From Candidatus Bipolaricaulota bacterium (GTDB taxonomy: Bacteria; Bipolaricaulota; Bipolaricaulia; UBA7950; UBA9294): a stretch of 42,780 nt of DNA. Shown in pieces: positions 41,877 to 42,780 of this stretch. The stretch's first letter is position 1, and the number at the start of each line of letters is the position of its first letter. The stretch covers positions 1 through 42,780 of the forward strand of contig JAHITR010000057.1 of NCBI GenBank assembly GCA_018817505.1. The letters are read 5' to 3'. A program made the translations under genes and the position numbers. Below the pieces are notes generated by a model. That model saw only the letters and a program-made list of their open reading frames with translations. It searched no databases and was not told the DNA's origin.

Positions 41877-42780
41877 GAGTCAATCCTCCTCTCGGATGAC
41901 GGCGACAGTGGCAAGTAACTTGCATTGGAGCGGACGGCTTGAAGCAGAATGGCCATTTCAATGGCGGGACGTAGCGAAATGGCTTCATGATTCGCTCCCG
42001 TCACACGGCTATCAGTGACCGAGAAATCTGCGGCCAATGTCAATCGGAAACCCGCCGTGTCATAGACCCATCCGCCGTCCTCTGCACGCGCCAACGATGA
42101 CGTTGCCCCTTCGTCGCGGCGCGCGATCGTCTCTCCTTGAATCCAGTACGCGTTGTCGACTTCGGCATCAAATCCTTCGCGGGTCAAGAACAAACGAGGC
42201 TTGTCGCGATAGGGTCGACCTTGATGGACGCAGAAGGTCGCGCAGTTTCCACATTCGTTACAGAGTTCGTCGATGTGGACGATCTGACGCGATTGCTGGA
42301 TTGTCACGCGTTCTGTTCCGCGGGGACTGAGGTGGCCGTCGGCGATTCCGAATAGGCTCAACTCGCGATCAAATGGCTCAATTCGAAGCCCAATATTGGC
42401 TCGATTGGGACAGACATCGACGCATTTGTCACACAGCAACTGACACTGCAAGCAACGCTCGGCCTCAAGAGCCGCCTCATCCCGTGTGAAGGTCGCCTCG
42501 ACGAGGTCAAATCCGGTCCGCCGGTCTGCGGCAAGAAACGCGGGCTGATACTGGGCCACTTGCTGAGCGCGGGAAGCCTTGAGATCGCCCCAGTCGAGAA
42601 CCTCGAGCTGCAATTCTGGCAGTTGAGGGGGAGAGAAGGTGACGTTTAGCTGTTCGCAAATCGTTGCGGCCGCTCTACGTCCATCGGCGCAGGCAGCGAT
42701 AATGATGGCGGGGCCCCGGGTGATGTCGCCCCCTGCATAGACCCTTGCCAAGTCCGTCTGGCCGGTTGGGAGCACGTCAA
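41867..42780 (-). CDS. C-terminal part of a YgfK-like Fe-S flavoprotein (putative selenate reductase subunit); 5' end beyond window
   Basis: 304 visible codons; the frame stays open to the right edge and the GTG at 42775 is inside the gene. The visible part begins with the end of a GltD-like NAD(P)H/FAD domain (YAGGDITRGPA, 13-23) and contains ferredoxin-type motifs CLQCQLLCDKCVDVCP (108-123) and CNECGNCATFC (172-182), the signature of YgfK. YgfK proteins (about 1000 residues) belong to purine-catabolic, selenium-related molybdenum hydroxylase operons. It is the first visible gene of an overlapping operon running leftwards. Confidence 0.85.
   Translation of the reverse strand, partial: DVLPTGQTDLARVYAGGDITRGPAIIIAACADGRRAAATICEQLNVTFSPPQLPELQLEVLDWGDLKASRAQQVAQYQPAFLAADRRTGFDLVEATFTRDEAALEAERCLQCQLLCDKCVDVCPNRANIGLRIEPFDRELSLFGIADGHLSPRGTERVTIQQSRQIVHIDELCNECGNCATFCVHQGRPYRDKPRLFLTREGFDAEVDNAYWIQGETIARRDEGATSSLARAEDGGWVYDTAGFRLTLAADFSVTDSRVTGANHEAISLRPAIEMAILLQAVRSNASYLPLSPSSERRIDSWE

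Noticed and set aside
1-42780. CRISPR arrays, insertion sequences, prophage or integrase genes
   Set aside because: No regularly spaced repeats, transposase motifs or phage genes were seen. The only repeat array (10248-10540) has no spacers of constant length.

Overview
The window is bacterial chromosome, not phage or plasmid: a dense, mostly core-genome stretch with translation and transcription genes in its centre. Several traits point to a deep-branching, probably anaerobic and possibly thermophilic lineage. These are a NusG with a roughly 180-residue insert in its N-terminal domain (known from Thermotoga), a DUF4438 protein, an EndoQ-type nuclease (mostly archaeal), an indolepyruvate:ferredoxin oxidoreductase, a HypC hydrogenase chaperone and several PKD-domain lipoproteins. 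An uncultured phylum such as Bipolaricaulota (OP1/Acetothermia) is my best guess, but this is inference and no marker tree could be run.

Layout. 1-3.5 kb: 3' part of hypC, two alpha/beta hydrolases, a GNAT acetyltransferase and a hypothetical gene. 3.4-10.2 kb: a DUF4438 gene, then a DNA-repair neighbourhood. It holds an alkyltransferase-like protein, a PKD lipoprotein and endonuclease Q with successive ATGA overlaps, then a small ribbon-helix-helix gene, dinB and a DUF72 gene. 10.2-10.6 kb: a non-coding array of degenerate direct repeats. 10.6-16.6 kb (minus strand): adenosine deaminase, the decayed remnant of an ABC ATPase, a thiamine-binding-like protein, two tandem secreted metallophosphoesterases and iorAB. 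16.7-19.7 kb: EF-G-like GTPase, CBS-ACT protein and YjbQ, coupled by ATGA overlaps.

19.7-28.5 kb is the core information-processing cluster: tRNA-Thr, tRNA-Tyr, tRNA-Thr, tuf, rpmG, tRNA-Trp, secE, nusG, rplK, rplA, rplJ, rplL, rpoB. rpoC does not follow rpoB; a Nudix gene overlaps the rpoB 3' end instead. 28.5-33.3 kb: Nudix, AhpD-like, 2-amino-3-ketobutyrate CoA ligase-like, RidA and an M19 dipeptidase, then a convergent gene for a protein with two P-loops. 33.4-37 kb: topA converging on a compact primary sigma factor. 37-38.7 kb: small exported proteins and a GNAT enzyme. 38.7-42.8 kb (minus): an overlapping operon of a YgfK-like Fe-S flavoprotein (cut by the right edge), a threonine-synthase-like PLP enzyme, a [2Fe-2S] subunit, a MocA-like nucleotidyltransferase and an FAD subunit. 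This looks like a molybdenum-hydroxylase purine-type catabolic operon.

Most genes are separated by a few bases or overlap by ATGA/GTGA, and sigma-70-like promoters can be read before dinB, the EF-G-like gene, the tRNA block and topA. The most notable observations are the rpoB/rpoC separation, RpoB rifampicin-pocket substitutions, the NusG insert, the unusual G3 and G4 motifs of the EF-G-like protein, an IorA with no C-terminal ferredoxin domain, the ATL-lipoprotein-EndoQ cassette, and the repeat array at 10.25-10.54 kb.
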